64,000 nt of DNA from Basidiobolus meristosporus CBS 931.73 (GCA_002104905.1 MCFE01000158.1:1-64000), one strand, 5' to 3'; counted from the stretch's first letter, positions 1 through 11,472 are shown. A program made the numbers and translations. Notes: generated by a model not told the origin, from the sequence alone.

Positions 1-363
1 AGGGATGTGTAGGCAGAAACAGATGCATCAGTGCAGCATTTATCAAGGAGAAAACATAGTTGAATACAAGAAGCACTGAGTCATGGCAGCAGTTAAGGAC
101 TTGAAAGTAATAAACACCTGCAGCTTTCTCAGGTACACAAACATAGGAGGTGATTGAGTTTCTGGGATCATAAAATGAAAGAATTGGCAGAGGACTAATC
201 AAAAGCCACTTATGCATTGTGTGATGAAAAATTTGACCAAGTTTTTTGTGAAATCTGGGTGCAATTATTTTTCAATGGTCTTTTGCATGGTGTCTGGACT
301 GGATCAATACCTCTTAGTCATGGGGATTTTAATTTTGCAATGGCCTTCTGACAGGATCATGAC
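1..363 (+). mobile_element. Truncated DNA-transposon copy (ORF1 repeat plus terminus)
   Basis: Bases 1-170 match, as the reverse complement, the tandem-repeat coding unit found at 52.8-53.5 kb and 47.6-48.0 kb. Bases 170-360 match the reverse complement of 46691-46925, the left terminus of the element at 46.7-52.1 kb, including the CTCTTAGTCATGG and GACAGGATCAT blocks. The intervening C-terminal part of ORF1 is missing, so this is a deleted copy that runs off the left edge of the window. No intact gene is present. Confidence 0.7.
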
Positions 364-713
364 TGTTGTAAGAATCTTGGAGATATTGGAAGTGATTGGG
401 AGAACAAGTAGATTATGTGTTTTTCACTTAATGATTTATTGAATGTAAAAGTAGTATTTATACTTTTACATGGTCTTGGCATTACAAGCAAGTAGAATAG
501 GTTAAGGAAGGTCCCAAGAACATGTGTGCAAAGTTTGGGGCTGTTTGGACAACTTTGAGAATTTTCATGTTCTGGGTACCTGGCATTTTGGTGAAAATAC
601 TCTAAGTAAATCCCAACAAGGAATTTGGTCAGTATTCTCTAGGATTTGAAGGTGATGATCTAAGTGACTAAGTTAGGTGAATATTTAGGTGGAATTACGA
701 ATTTTTTACTACA
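364..713. mobile_element. Solo LTR, copia-type family, with 5-bp target duplication
   Basis: A 350-bp unit starts TGTTGTAAG and ends ACTACA. It is flanked on both sides by the 5-bp duplication ATGAC (359-363 and 714-718). It aligns over its whole length with 46263-46610 and, for its first ~95 bp, with 54574-54668, which lies directly upstream of a copia-type gag. It interrupts the terminus of the older DNA element at 1-363. Family assignment to copia rests on the gag-adjacent copy at 54.6 kb. Confidence 0.8.
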
Positions 714-718
714 ATGAC

Positions 719-1194
719 AATTATATCTCATAGGGAACATAAGTTAGTTTACCTATTAGAGAAGTGGCCTACCCCATAATTGGCTTGCTTCTTTGCACTT
801 GGAGTAGTTCTAAAAGAAAATAAAGATTTCCTCTACTTGGTGACTCTCCCTCTGCTGAAGAGTACTGGCCCCCTTTGTTTAGTGTGAGTCTTAACAAAAA
901 TAACTTCTCAAAGCATCTCCAAAGAAATAAATCCCTCTAATGTCTCCTACAAGTCTAGTTAGTCTAGCATCTTGAGAACACCAAACCTAGCCTGCCTAGC
1001 ATACCTACCTCTGTCATTTTAGTAGTAAATCCTTGTTGCATTCCTCTGGGATATTAGTACAGATCCATTGCTGATATTGCCTCTATAACCCAACAGCTTT
1101 AAGACCCAGCACTTGACTGTTCATTATTCAGTATGCTTTAGTGCAAGAGCTTTATATTTTTTCTTGGACACAACATATTCTTCACCCATGACAA
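719..1194. other. AT-rich repeat-derived spacer
   Basis: No open frame of note and no recognisable gene. The base composition is that of the transposon regions and it lies between a solo LTR and a gag relic, so it is probably decayed transposon sequence. Confidence 0.5.
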
Positions 1195-1330
1195 TATCCT
1201 AAAGTCCTCTTTCCTGTAGCAGCATCTTCATCTTCACCTTCCAGACCAGGTAGTTAAATCCATCCAGCTTTTCAGCAGAAGACTGAATACAGTAATAGCG
1301 GTAGTAGACAATTCAGAGAGTAAGCGTAAG
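1195..1330 (-). pseudogene. Copia gag N-terminal relic
   Basis: On the minus strand this stretch aligns with the start of the copia-type gag near 54.43-54.55 kb. Shared blocks on the plus strand include GCAGCATCTTCATCTT and TTTTCAGCAGA. It holds only the first ~40 codons and has no continuing frame, so it is a decayed fragment. Confidence 0.6.
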
Positions 1331-2256
1331 GTGGTTGATTTGAAAATAATGGACAGTGAAGTAGTCCAACCAACATATATAATGGCACCAAGCAGGGAAA
1401 AAGCAAATTGGGAATGTGGCATTGAAAGTGAGGGGACTAAGATTCTACCAGTAAAATCACCATTTCAATGCACAATGCAATAAACATAAGAAACCATAAT
1501 TGTGTGCTATGCATATGCATTAGTTAAACGATTATCAGTTCACAAATACACAATCCACGGACTAACCCGAAGTTCCCGAAATTCCCAAAAATAGAACAAT
1601 GTAGAGAAGAGAATGGATATAACTTTTATTACTATTATTAGGGCGACAATCTAACATCAAATAAGCACATTCAATCCGGAGTGAAGGCCGGGGCGGATCA
1701 TCAGAGGGAGCGAAGGCTGGGGCGGATCATCGAAGGCCAGTGGGCCAGATTTAACAACTTGGTAATCAAGGCTAGATTCGACAAGGATTTGAAAATATGC
1801 CAAATAAGTCAAAGCAAACCATAACTGATCTTCGCCTCCCATAACCATCATATTGTGCGTTTCATCAAGGAGGACGCGTTATCTTGACAAAAGGCGCAAC
1901 GTCATCTCTAACAACTCCTCCATGATTTGCGAAACGATTGTTTTGCTGTGACCTGATCATATAATCAACAGCCAGAAGAGATCCTCACTTGCGGTTAACT
2001 CGGTCAGCTCTATTTAATTGGCCAAGTGGTTACACGATTTCCAGATATCTACTGGTCCTGTTGTTGTCAGCGAAGTTGAACCACTCTCTTACCCTTCTCC
2101 CACCCTGTGAAGTGCTTTTCAAAGCGTACTTGTTTAGTGCCATTTGAGTGAAAGTCGTGGTTCCATTCACTGCTGTATTTGTTAAGAGGCATTCACAGCA
2201 CACCTCCTTTCGATTCACCCAAGGCTCCATCCGGTTCCACCTAAACATAAAAAATC
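1331..2256. other. Spacer with short direct duplication; no assigned gene
   Basis: Bases about 1684-1737 contain a near-direct repeat of a GAAGGC-x-GGGGCGGATCATC unit. Two minus-strand open frames (1657-1851, 64 codons; 2030-2248, 72 codons) have no recognisable domain. The second would start only 8 bp from the divergent start codon at 2257. I could not join them convincingly into one gene. Confidence 0.4.
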
Positions 2257-3612
2257 ATGAATTCTAAAACCATGTCCCAAGTATGCATCATAACACCCTT
2301 CAGTTTACAACTTCCATTTTTAACCATTCTTCCTTGCTAGTATATTTTGCCAGCTCCGTGTAGCAAAGATGCCAACGGCTATACTGCCCTGAACGAGTAT
2401 GAGTACAATGATCCTGGTAAGCCAACTCAATACACTCACTGGCTTCGCAGCTCCTAAACTGAGCCTCTTTTCGCTTAGATCATGTGCTTTCAGGTCTGGT
2501 AGAGCAAGTTAACAACATTCACGACATAAACCAACTTAAACAAATGGTGATAGAGAAAGAAAAGGAACTCCACCTGGCTGCCACAATAGGCTTCTCGATT
2601 GCCAAAAAAAATGAGGATTTGGAGCAGAAGATCCGAAACCACCTACCGTGCAGCCACCTCATTTCCGATGAGTTGGAATTGGAAAAGCTGCTCTTGAGCA
2701 AATTGACCGAAACCCAGGAAATATCGCACAAACTTCATGAAAGCGAAGATACTGTTCGGACGCTCAGCAAGTCGAACCGAGATATGCACAGAGAACTGAA
2801 TTCGCTGAAAGAGGATTTCCAGCAATTTCGCACAGAGATTGATGGCATCATCGGGGAAATGGGCACCATGAAGCACCACATGAGTGATACCAAATCGAAC
2901 TCCGCTGCGATCAACAAACGAATTGGTTCGTATTCCGGTCCACCCCAACCTGCCTTCCCCTCTTGCTTATTTTCTTTGGCTAGATTACATTGAACAAGAC
3001 TTGGAGCTGACCAAAGAAACGGTGGTCAATTTCCACGAGGAGGTCGGCCACGCCATGGATTATCAGCAACAACAGACCCAGGAGCTAAGCAACCGTTTGA
3101 AGATCGTGCAAGAGCAGATACTGAAGGTAGCCCTTCCTCACCAAGTAATCCCCGAGCATTGAACTAATCGTATCGTACACACGCAGGCACACGATGATTT
3201 CTCTACGAACATCATTTCTCTCGATGAGCGTCAATCGTATCTCGAGAACAAGATGTGCTCTCTGTTCGACGACTATAAGCTTCTTCTCGACGACGCGCAG
3301 AGCACCATCCACTCATTGAGTGAATCCAGACTGGAGTCGGCTTTACCAGATAGATGCGAAGAAGCACTGGTCTCTGTCGAGAGACATCGCGAGGCTCAAG
3401 AAACCCCCACGCGAGCTCGGACCAGCGCCAGCATGGCCACGCACACTCCAGTTGCCTCCGCATCTAGGTTATCCATAGGAAGAAAATTCACCAGCCCTCT
3501 CGATGGACTCAAGAACTTGGTGGCTACAAAGGGTCTTGGTGAGGTCGCCCAAATCTCTACGGACGATTGCGAGGAAGCACCCGCAGTTTTGCATTCGTAC
3601 ACCGTACTGTAG
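2257..3612 (+). CDS. TRAK/HAP1-like coiled-coil protein, candidate dynein adaptor
   Basis: Five exons: 2257-2280, 2341-2416, 2494-2925, 2984-3126, 3187-3612, giving 366 residues. The phases fit at every junction. After a short non-coiled N-terminus the protein is mostly coiled coil. Residues 54-72 read EKEKELHLAATIGFSIAKK, which resembles the HAP1/TRAK (Milton) N-terminal region and contains the AAxxG motif (residues 62-66) that defines the CC1 box binding dynein light intermediate chain in BICD, TRAK and Spindly adaptors. The C-terminus (from ~residue 270) is Ser/Thr-rich and low in helix. By family knowledge it would link dynein-dynactin to cargo; in animals TRAK cargo is mitochondria. That role is inferred. 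It could instead be an unrelated coiled-coil protein with a chance AAxxG. Confidence 0.65.
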
Positions 3613-3897
3613 AGACGGCCGAACAATGGATTTTAAGTGTATTTAGAGCGGATCGCTAATAAATATTTCGTAATGATCTTTAACACAAACCACGCTTTGA
3701 ACGGTACTACTCATTTATTTGAAGGCTGGAGTCAGTGTTGGGCATGTTATAGAAAGTGAATCTGGAAATGGCGTATGTTTGATGAAATTGCAGTGGAGTT
3801 TAACGAGCTTTAAAGAAATTGCATGGTTTTGGCGAGAAATTAGAGTAAGCTGAGGATTGACCTAAAAAGCTTAACAACTTCCTCGAACTCCTGTTCT

Positions 3898-4835
3898 TCA
3901 TTCCTTCTTGGGGGTCTCGAGTTGCTTAGGCATATCATCACGTCCAGGGCCGGTCTGTTCCCAGGCAGAGCTGTAGTCGAAGTTACGATGGGCCTGAGCC
4001 ATCTCCAAGGGCTCAGCGACAACTCTCTTGCGGTCTTCATCATATCTAACCTCGACATAGCCGGTCAATGGGAAATCCTTTCTCAATGGATGTCCTTCGA
4101 AACCGTAGTCGGTCAAGATACGGCGAAGATCTGGGTGACCAGAGAAGTAGATACCGTACATATCCCACGCCTCTCTCTCGAACCAGTTAGCGCCGTTGAA
4201 AAGACCAACGGAAGATGGGACGGGGGTAACTTCATCGCAGTAGGTTTTCACTCTGATGCGAGAGTTGTAGCGCAAGCTGAGAAGATTGTATACGACTTCG
4301 AAACGGTTAGTGCGTCCTGGGTAATCAGCACCGCAAATGTCCACAAGGGACTTGAACTGTGCGGAATCATGATCTCTAAGGAACTCCAACACTTCCAGCA
4401 CGCTGGTTGGGGCCACGTGTAGGGTGAGTTCATCTTTATAAACGGAGAATTGCTGGATATACTTGGGAAGGACACTCATCAGGTACTTTCCATATTCGTG
4501 AACTGAAGCATTATCAGACTTGAAGTTGGGATCAGCAGGGTTAGAAACCTTTTTGTCCTCTATTGTTTTGCAATTCAGGGAGAGATGTGGTACGTAAGTT
4601 CATTAAGATAAGCTGGTATATGCGATAAAAGTAAATGGACGGGTACCTTCGTTAAGGAAAGAAATAGAGTGGAAACCAGAGGCTCTGGGGAGAATGCTAC
4701 GTGTAACTCTGACCCCTAAGGATAAGGAAAGGTTAGCGTGGAAGTTCACAGTGGCAACATCAGTGCAGATATACCTTGTGTTGCGAATGCTCTGCGAGCC
4801 AAAGGTCTGAAAGAAGCCAAAAGTCTAGTGTTCAT
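3898..4835 (-). CDS. NDUFS3: NADH:ubiquinone oxidoreductase 30 kDa subunit (NDUFS3/NUGM)
   Basis: Three exons on the minus strand: 4835-4775, 4715-4647, 4559-3898, giving 263 residues. The first ~35 residues are Arg/Ser-rich and lack acidic residues, as expected for a mitochondrial presequence. The core contains the complex I 30 kDa signature ([18 protein letters not shown] followed by [20 protein letters not shown]) and ends with the conserved region around FDYSSAWEQ. The subunit sits in the peripheral arm near the quinone site, next to the 49 kDa subunit. The gene converges on the coiled-coil gene at 3612 and is divergent from bL31m. The start was chosen because it is the first ATG that splices in frame to the core and supplies a presequence. 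Confidence 0.95.
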
Positions 4836-5196
4836 TTTGTCCAAAAGACCAACCAGAAAGGGAGTATTTGAAAATGGCTTATTGTGTCTCTCTTGAATGC
4901 GAAATTCCTGTACCCAATGACTTCCTACTCACCCCAAAAAAACCCCGGCGCTCCACATTGATTTCTGTTGGGTGTGGGGTATTCTCAACACTCATGCACT
5001 AGACTTAATCAACATTTGTTGGTTAGTTGAGAAGGCGGATTAGACTTGCACCAAACCACCCCCAATAAGATAAGCAGTAATGCAAATTGAAATCAACCAT
5101 TAAAAATTTCTCCTGGAACGAGTCGATTTGTTTCTCGAAAAACTTTTAGTCATTTCCTACATCAAGATGCGGGTTTGTCTGGATCGTTGTCACATC
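4836..5196. promoter_or_regulatory. Divergent promoter between NDUFS3 and bL31m
   Basis: This 361-bp gap separates two start codons pointing away from each other, both for mitochondrial proteins. I see no ORF in it and name no specific factor site. An in-frame upstream extension of bL31m (ATG at 5170 and a longer frame from 5128) overlaps the gap but encodes no presequence-like sequence. Confidence 0.45.
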
Positions 5197-5658
5197 ATGT
5201 TGTTAAGCAAACTTTCTGTGAATACCGCTCGTAGCGGACTAGTTCAAAGAGTAGTATCTCAGGGTGCTGTAGGATATTCGGTCAGAGGATATGCTACCAC
5301 TGACTCCACCGCCAAAAAATACCCTGACCCTGAGCGTTTCTACCAAACCGTCATTTTGACCAATGGCGCTACCTTCAAGCTCCGTACCACTTCCCCACGT
5401 CCCCAAATCACCCTCTCCAAGGATACCAGAAGCCATCCACTTTGGAACCCACAGATCGAAACCACTCTTGACGATGATAGCGGTAAAATCTCCAAGTTCT
5501 CCAAGAAATTCGGAGAGCTTGATGACCTTGCCGACTTGGACTTCTTTGACCTCCCTGAAGGCACAACCAGCACCACCTTCTCTCGTCTAGCTACCCATGA
5601 GGAAACCCTTATTGCCGACAAGGCTAGAAGACACGGCGGTAACAAGAAGAAGAAATAA
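5197..5658 (+). CDS. MRPL36: Mitochondrial large-subunit ribosomal protein bL31m
   Basis: An unspliced 153-residue protein. Residues 1-35 form a basic Ser-rich presequence (MLLSKLSVNTARSGLVQR...). The body has the bL31 pattern: KKYPDPERFYQTVILTNGA, then the ITLSKDTRSHPLWNP segment that matches the NPLWNP block of yeast Mrpl36, then an acidic linker and a basic tail ending GGNKKKK. I chose ATG 5197 over the longer frame from 5128 because it begins a typical presequence. Symbol follows the S. cerevisiae name for bL31m. Confidence 0.85.
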   Translation: MLLSKLSVNTARSGLVQRVVSQGAVGYSVRGYATTDSTAKKYPDPERFYQTVILTNGATFKLRTTSPRPQITLSKDTRSHPLWNPQIETTLDDDSGKISKFSKKFGELDDLADLDFFDLPEGTTSTTFSRLATHEETLIADKARRHGGNKKKK

Positions 5659-6063
5659 GCGAATTCCAACTAACTGAGCCGGAACGCTTTCCATTTAGAC
5701 AACACGCTTCAGCCTATAAGCTTTGTTAGCTCCATTCGCATTCATTCAAGCAAAACACACCATATCTCATTAAATAAACCCGAGGTCGAAACCACTATTG
5801 CTTCACTCCACTAGACATTTCTTCCATTCGCACACATTTACCGTACATACTCTCAATGCGCCTCATCCTCAAAATCACATGATCGGTTGATAGATTAACC
5901 AAGCATCCCGAAAGATCGCTCCAAAATCTGACAAAAAATACTCCTGAAGAGTAATACGACGTAAGGTTCTGCATGTTTCCCTCTAAAAGGTAACATAGAG
6001 AATAAACTATCAAGTGTGTTATTAGGAGGCTGGACATAGAATATACGAACACACGTTTCCACC

Positions 6064-8903
6064 ATGCCTTCACAAAAGCGACAATCCTTCCGAAATAGCG
6101 TAAACATATTCACCTCATTTAAGCCGTTTTCTTTCGGAGCTGACAGAAACTCTGGCACTTCGAAGAAGAGCACCAGTGAAGAGAAACCAGGCCTTGAAAA
6201 CTTGCCCGGAAGAATACTACTAGAGATATTGAATTACCTGCCTGTTTCCGATTTACTATCTATTTCATGTACAAGTGTCCGTTTGAGTAGCTTATTCTAT
6301 GACGAGGAAATCTACCTGCGAAAATTACGCCTGATGGGGGTTGAAGGGAATTCTTGTGTGGCTGAAAAAACCGACGAATCAGAAACCAAAACTGAGTTGG
6401 TGAAGAAACCCCAGTTCTCAGCAAGAGAGGAATTTATCAAGCAATACACTGAGCTTATTCGGTTCTATGTCGATTTTCGTAAAACCGGAGGCAGAGACTT
6501 CCTACTGTTTAATGACTCTCGAAGTATGGCAAACATCGGCTCTATGCTTCAGCGGCTGATAAGGTTCTCCGATATACAGCCAGTAAGAGATGCTACGAAG
6601 GTATTGTTTTGTCCTTTACCAGCAATATTCTCTTCTCATTGGTGTATAGACTGAATAGAAAGCGTTACGTACTAGATACACATGACCTTGGAAGCGGTAT
6701 ATTATGGGTTTGAAAGTGCCATGCTTCGTCAATTTGAAGAAGCCTACGACGAAGACAATACTGAGGAGATGAAGGTACAATACGATCCATTAGCACTTTT
6801 CCCCGCACCAGCTCTTAATTTTTCCAAGAATTTGGCACAAGCGTTGATCAATCTGAATGGCGGGAACTCTTGCTTCCATGTATTCATTCACAAGTGCCCG
6901 TTGTTCTATGCGAGTCACCTTGATCCCAAGCAAAAGTAAGCTCATTTGGGTCTTTAGTCTGCCAGAGTTCTAACGTTACACCTGGGTAGCTTCTACGACA
7001 GCCTTGATCAGACCCAACCAGTATCTACGGTCACATTTGAGCCTTTGGAGGAATTTGCGGACTATTTGTTCAAAGGGATGTCGAAAGAATACTCGAGAAT
7101 ACAGCAGGTGTTCCCCGAAGAATGCGGCGTGTTTGACAGATTGCTGGAAAGGGTGTTTCAAGATATAGTAAGTGAGCTTGCCAGGAGGATTGTTTGAACC
7201 AGAATTGAACTCTAGTACCTGTAGGTGCGGCCGTACATAGTCGAGCTCATAGACACGTCATACGAAATACACGCTCAGACTTATTTCCGAGCACTGATGA
7301 ATTCATTTTACCACTGCACCGTGCTCTCTGAGGACATTGCGAAGGACACCTCTAGCCCAGCACAACGGAAAGCCCATCTGTTTTCCTTGTTTGAGCCGTT
7401 TATTGACGAGTACGTGGTTCGAGAAGCATCTCGACTAGAATCACAATATGATACGTGGATTGGCATGTGGGGTTCAAAGGTACATCTATCAATCTCCGTA
7501 CGGCGAGGCTTTTACTCAAACCACTCCTCCAGTTGGATGAACTTAGGATAGTTGACGAGCATGAAGCCCCGCAAAAAAAGTCGATGTTTCAGGGTGTGAA
7601 TGTAGCCATCTTTAAAAGAAACTGGTTGAAGAAAACCACGAAAACCCTATCCTCAGAGAGCGGAAATGCCGGAACGAAAAACCACCCGTTAGATAATTTC
7701 TCGCCTGACATGACGAGGCTATCGAGTCAAGAAGAAAGCGCTCCATTCCAACTGAACGATCTACAGCTGCTGCTCTCAGTCGACCTTGCTCTGCAAATGA
7801 TTAACATCAACAAAGAGGCGTTGCAGAGATGCGTTTGCTTTTCTGGAGCACCCGCCGACTCGCCAGTGAAAAAGGTGATACATGACTGTATTGAACGGAT
7901 CTTCACCTTGTTGTTGAAGAAGCTTTGTGCCGGGAATATCGAACCGGGCTTCGCGATAGCTACAGAGCGTCTGGGGGCATACAAAGCCGATTTCGACTCG
8001 GCCTTGGATTCGGTAGCACCAATCTTGGAGTTCTTCGAATTAGTCCACATCGGGGATCTGATATTGCAGATGGTTGATGTATACTACAAGCAAGAGGTGT
8101 GCCAATTCGTAGATCCGAACGATTTCCTCTCGGAGGCTGTCAACGAGAAGCGACAATTCGAGAGGAAGCTAGATGACTGCGTGGCAGCCGGTCTCGACAA
8201 AAGTATCGAGGTAAGCATTCACAAGATGAGGGATCTATATCTTTGTGACCTGACCCTCCCTCAAGGCCTTGATGCAGCAGGCAGAGTTCATATTAAGATC
8301 AAAGCAAGTGCCGACGGAATTCCTACCCAACGACAAAGCCAACCCCGACCTAAAGCCCACCCAAGTAATTCTTACAACTTCAATCCCACCACTACCAGTC
8401 TTCTAACCGGAATTGCAGGCATGCACGGAAACCGTTAAATGCCTAACCACTCACACCAAGCTGGTGGTGGGTGGCATCGACAAGCAAACCCTCGATGTGT
8501 TCCTGGCCGAAATCGGGTATCGCTTTTTCGGACTCCTTGGGAAACACATCAAGCGATTCACTATTAATGAGGCTGGCGGATTCCAGTTGATCAGGTGACT
8601 TCGTTTGCTGGCCAGTGACCACCGAAACGTACTAACCCCTCTCTTAGCGATCTCAACCTATATCACGAATGGGCTTGCTCTTCCCTGAGGGGTCAGCCAG
8701 AAGCGATCAGCTACTTCACTGCGCTCAAGGAGTTGGGCAACATATACATCGTGTCCCCCGACCATCTTAGAGAGCTGCTGCATGACGCACGTCGGTACCA
8801 GGGAGTTCTTCGGATCGAAGATGTGTATGAGTTCGTGGCTCTCCGCTCAGACTACAGGAAGATCGCCAAGAAGGTTGAGATTGAAGACTGCATCGTTATG
8901 TAA
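6064..8903 (+). CDS. RCY1: Recyclin-1 (F-box, Sec10-like, CAAX)
   Basis: Eight exons: 6064-6600, 6676-6935, 6990-7167, 7225-7479, 7533-8210, 8266-8364, 8419-8594, 8648-8903, giving 812 residues (yeast Rcy1 is of similar size). Residues 45-90 are an F-box (LPGRILLEILNYLPVSDLLS). The rest is helical and Sec10/exocyst-like, including RVFQDIVRPYIVELI and the C-terminal ALRSDYRKIAKKVEIED. The protein ends CIVM, a CAAX box; yeast Rcy1 also has a C-terminal CAAX box needed for membrane function. The family acts with Skp1 in recycling from endosomes to the Golgi and plasma membrane, and S. pombe Pof6 is the homologue. Every intron keeps the frame. Confidence 0.93.
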
Positions 8904-8982
8904 GCCTATCTTGCGTCATTGTGTAATATATCAATTCGAAAGCCAGTATATATAATTGAATAAAAGATGCTACTTTATTGAT

Positions 8983-9560
8983 CTAACTGCCTCTGTAGGT
9001 GGAGTAAGAGTAGGGACTCAAGAGAAGGGGAATATGGTAGTGCTCCTCAGGGTTGGTGATTTCGAAGGTGATCTATCAGATTGGTTAGCTACCAGCAAGA
9101 GGAGTCGGGAGTTATTGAAGGGATTTTTACCTTGACGTAAGGATAGAAGCACTTCTTTCCTTGTCTTTCGTAGTATTCGGCGGTTTCGAAAGTGACCTGG
9201 TAGATTCCAGCCTTCAAGTCGTAGTCCAAAGCAAGGAGCTCGGGGCAGCGGCCGTCAGTGTTGGTGAGGCTAGACAGAAAACGGGCTCAGTACCAAAGGA
9301 AACGGCACGTCAGCCTTCAAAACGCACTTACCCTCCACCGATAACTTGCCAGTGGATGTTCTCCAACTTCTCGATGGTCAACTTGACGTCCTGGGCAGGT
9401 CTGCCGACGGAAGAGTCGAGGACGTGAGCGGTGACTGGGCTTCTAGTACGCATAGCAGGCTGCAAGTATGTTAGAGTAGGTGCTTATGAGCAGTGGCTTC
9501 AACAGTAGGTACCTTCAGGTGAGAGGCTAAGGCTTGAAGTCTTTGGGTGGTGTTAGACAT
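8983..9560 (-). CDS. 5-hydroxyisourate hydrolase (transthyretin-like)
   Basis: Four exons on the minus strand: 9560-9513, 9459-9332, 9269-9131, 9072-8983, giving 134 residues. The chain carries family landmarks: SPVTAHVLDSSVGRPA near the N-terminus, TNTDGRCPELL in the middle, and the C-terminal SYSTYRGS, the YRGS tail being diagnostic of HIU hydrolases as opposed to transthyretins. The enzyme converts 5-hydroxyisourate to OHCU in urate breakdown. The N-terminal His and the Arg of VGRP that line the active site are present. No peroxisomal targeting signal is obvious. The neighbours are unrelated in function. Confidence 0.92.
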
Positions 9561-10235
9561 CACTCTACTCTATCCGAACCACCGTATTCATCTTTTATAA
9601 AATCTATGCTTGCCGATTCGCATCTCATCAATTTTTGATAATCAAGGCGGTTTTTTATCTAAGATGCTGGTGAAAATCGAAGTCACATGTGGGTACTCAC
9701 TGATCAACATAAATAATACTATAATTCGTTGCCACCCATTATTTGCCCACAATTTGCCCACAATTTGCCCTTCATGCACTGCAAGAATTATCGCCGAAAA
9801 AACCATCGCCTTCTTCCGGATTGGAATTCGTCTGATTGATGTGCTACGCATACTCCATTCGTTAGGTGATCTCAAGATAGCACAGAATCGCCTCAACCTC
9901 TTGTACGCTTCAATGGTGAGCATAAAGCACTTCGGGTGCAATCATTTGCAGTGTGCTCTATTAGTAGCGATATATATATATAGCCATGAGAATCAACCAT
10001 CACCATTTGACCATTTGTATTGACGACACTGTTAGTATGGTACTTTCCAATCAGCTACACTTGTGCTCCTTTACCACACGTTGTGGCTCTAGACTTGATC
10101 CACAGACAAGAGGTTGTATGGTTGGGAAATCTTTATAAAAAAGTGATATATAGAAATGAATGGTTTGGTACTCCAGCAGAATCTTTGGGTTGTTGCTATT
10201 TCTTTCTATTATGATCAAAAGGAAATGCGAAATGT
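9561..10235. other. Intergenic spacer
   Basis: Upstream of the HIU hydrolase and downstream of mS23. Plus-strand open frames at 9610-10023 and 10020-10214 have no recognisable domain, and their composition resembles non-coding AT-rich DNA. A short direct repeat (CCCACAATTTG, twice) lies at about 9748-9769. Confidence 0.5.
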
Positions 10236-11075
10236 TTATTGTTCTGTGTTGGGTGTGAATGCTTGCTCGGCCAATTGCTGCATTTGACGCCTAGGAGTTA
10301 GATTGAGGTTAGCTCGCACTTCTTGTGGTTGGGTATATCCATATAGAAACTTACATCTCCTTCCTCTTTGCGTAAAGCGCTTCGGTTTCTGCCAATGCCT
10401 CGTCTTCCTTCTCGATAGCCCACTGTGTGGAGCTCTTCGCCATATCGGCACCAAAGTGCTGGGCTTGTTGCTTGGCAATCATGAGCTCGGCATCCTCTCG
10501 TGACTTTACCTTGTAGAATTCAGAAGTAGCTAACACATAGGCCTCGCGAGTAGTGTAGCCTTGTGACATAAGGTAAAGTTGATACTGAATAACACTGGCG
10601 GAATCGAGCAGAGTCAGTAACCAAGAATACACATGCCTCAGGCAGGAATGGAGGCTTACCTTTCACCGTTGACCTCTTGTGGCTTCTTGCCATCCTCTTG
10701 GACCAACTTGCTCCAATCGGAGCGGTTTTGTCCGTCGATTTCCATCAACATGCGAGGACGTAAGAGTTCTTGAGGGTGGTCTTTGTAGAACTGACGTCTT
10801 AATTTATCTTCGGGATATTCAATCTTGGGTGGTTTAACTGTCTTATATCTCATCCATTTCTTAACTTTCTTAGCTGGCTTGTTTGCCGCCTTCTTCTCTT
10901 TCTCGAAGGGTAAGGTACCAGTGGTATCGAACTTGGAGACAGAGCGCACAATGCTTGGGCCAGGTGGGATTTTTCTGACGGCTGAGAGCCACGCGGGCTC
11001 TTCTCTAATGAGCTTTCCCTTGAGCAGACGGGAAACAGTTTTGTGAACCTCGGTGGGGGCCTTCCTGAACGACAT
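10236..11075 (-). CDS. RSM25: Mitochondrial small-subunit ribosomal protein mS23 (Rsm25 family)
   Basis: Three exons on the minus strand: 11075-10660, 10594-10355, 10290-10236, giving 236 residues. The N-terminal block (KLIREEPAWLSAVRKIPP) and the central block (RRQFYKDHPQELLRPR, then DWSKLVQEDG) match the fungal Rsm25/mS23 pattern. The next exon carries VIQYQLYLMSQGYTTREAYV, the conserved helix after the RPR block, followed by a Glu/Lys-rich tail. Without the last intron the frame would stop at KRKEM; splicing adds 17-18 Gln-rich residues. The protein belongs to the mitoribosome small subunit body. Confidence 0.88.
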
Positions 11076-11472
11076 GTTTACGAGGGAAATAGACTGGTGG
11101 AACTAACAGAAAGCGACCTTCTATGCTGTTGTCTAACTAAAACACTAGCCCACTTCCAGGTCTTATTTTTGTCAGTAAAAGATGAGTTCAAATCACCATC
11201 CATAAAAATTTATCTATCCCCCATCCCTCATCCCCCACCTAAACACCGATTCCGCCTCAAGCAGGCAGATCCACAAAAGTGCAAAAATTTTCGCGGAGAT
11301 GCGAGTGAAATCATGGAAATTCATTTGTCTGGCTGATTCTTGGATTTTGGGTTACCAACATTAATCCGACTTCTATCAAATAACAGATGGGGAAATATAC
11401 AAAATTTGCTTTCTCTATTTACACGAAGACATTAGAAGCTAGGGTAGGTAAACGCGATAGATACAATGTGGA
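11076..11472. other. Intergenic spacer
   Basis: Lies between the mS23 start and the stop codon of the Scm3-like gene. It contains a C-rich stretch (about 11217-11243) but no supported gene. Confidence 0.5.

Noticed and set aside
3922-4422. 166-codon plus-strand frame
   Set aside because: Antisense to the strongly conserved NDUFS3 core.
9610-10023. 137-codon plus-strand frame
   Set aside because: No domain, no splice partners, and AT-rich spacer-like composition between two minus-strand genes.
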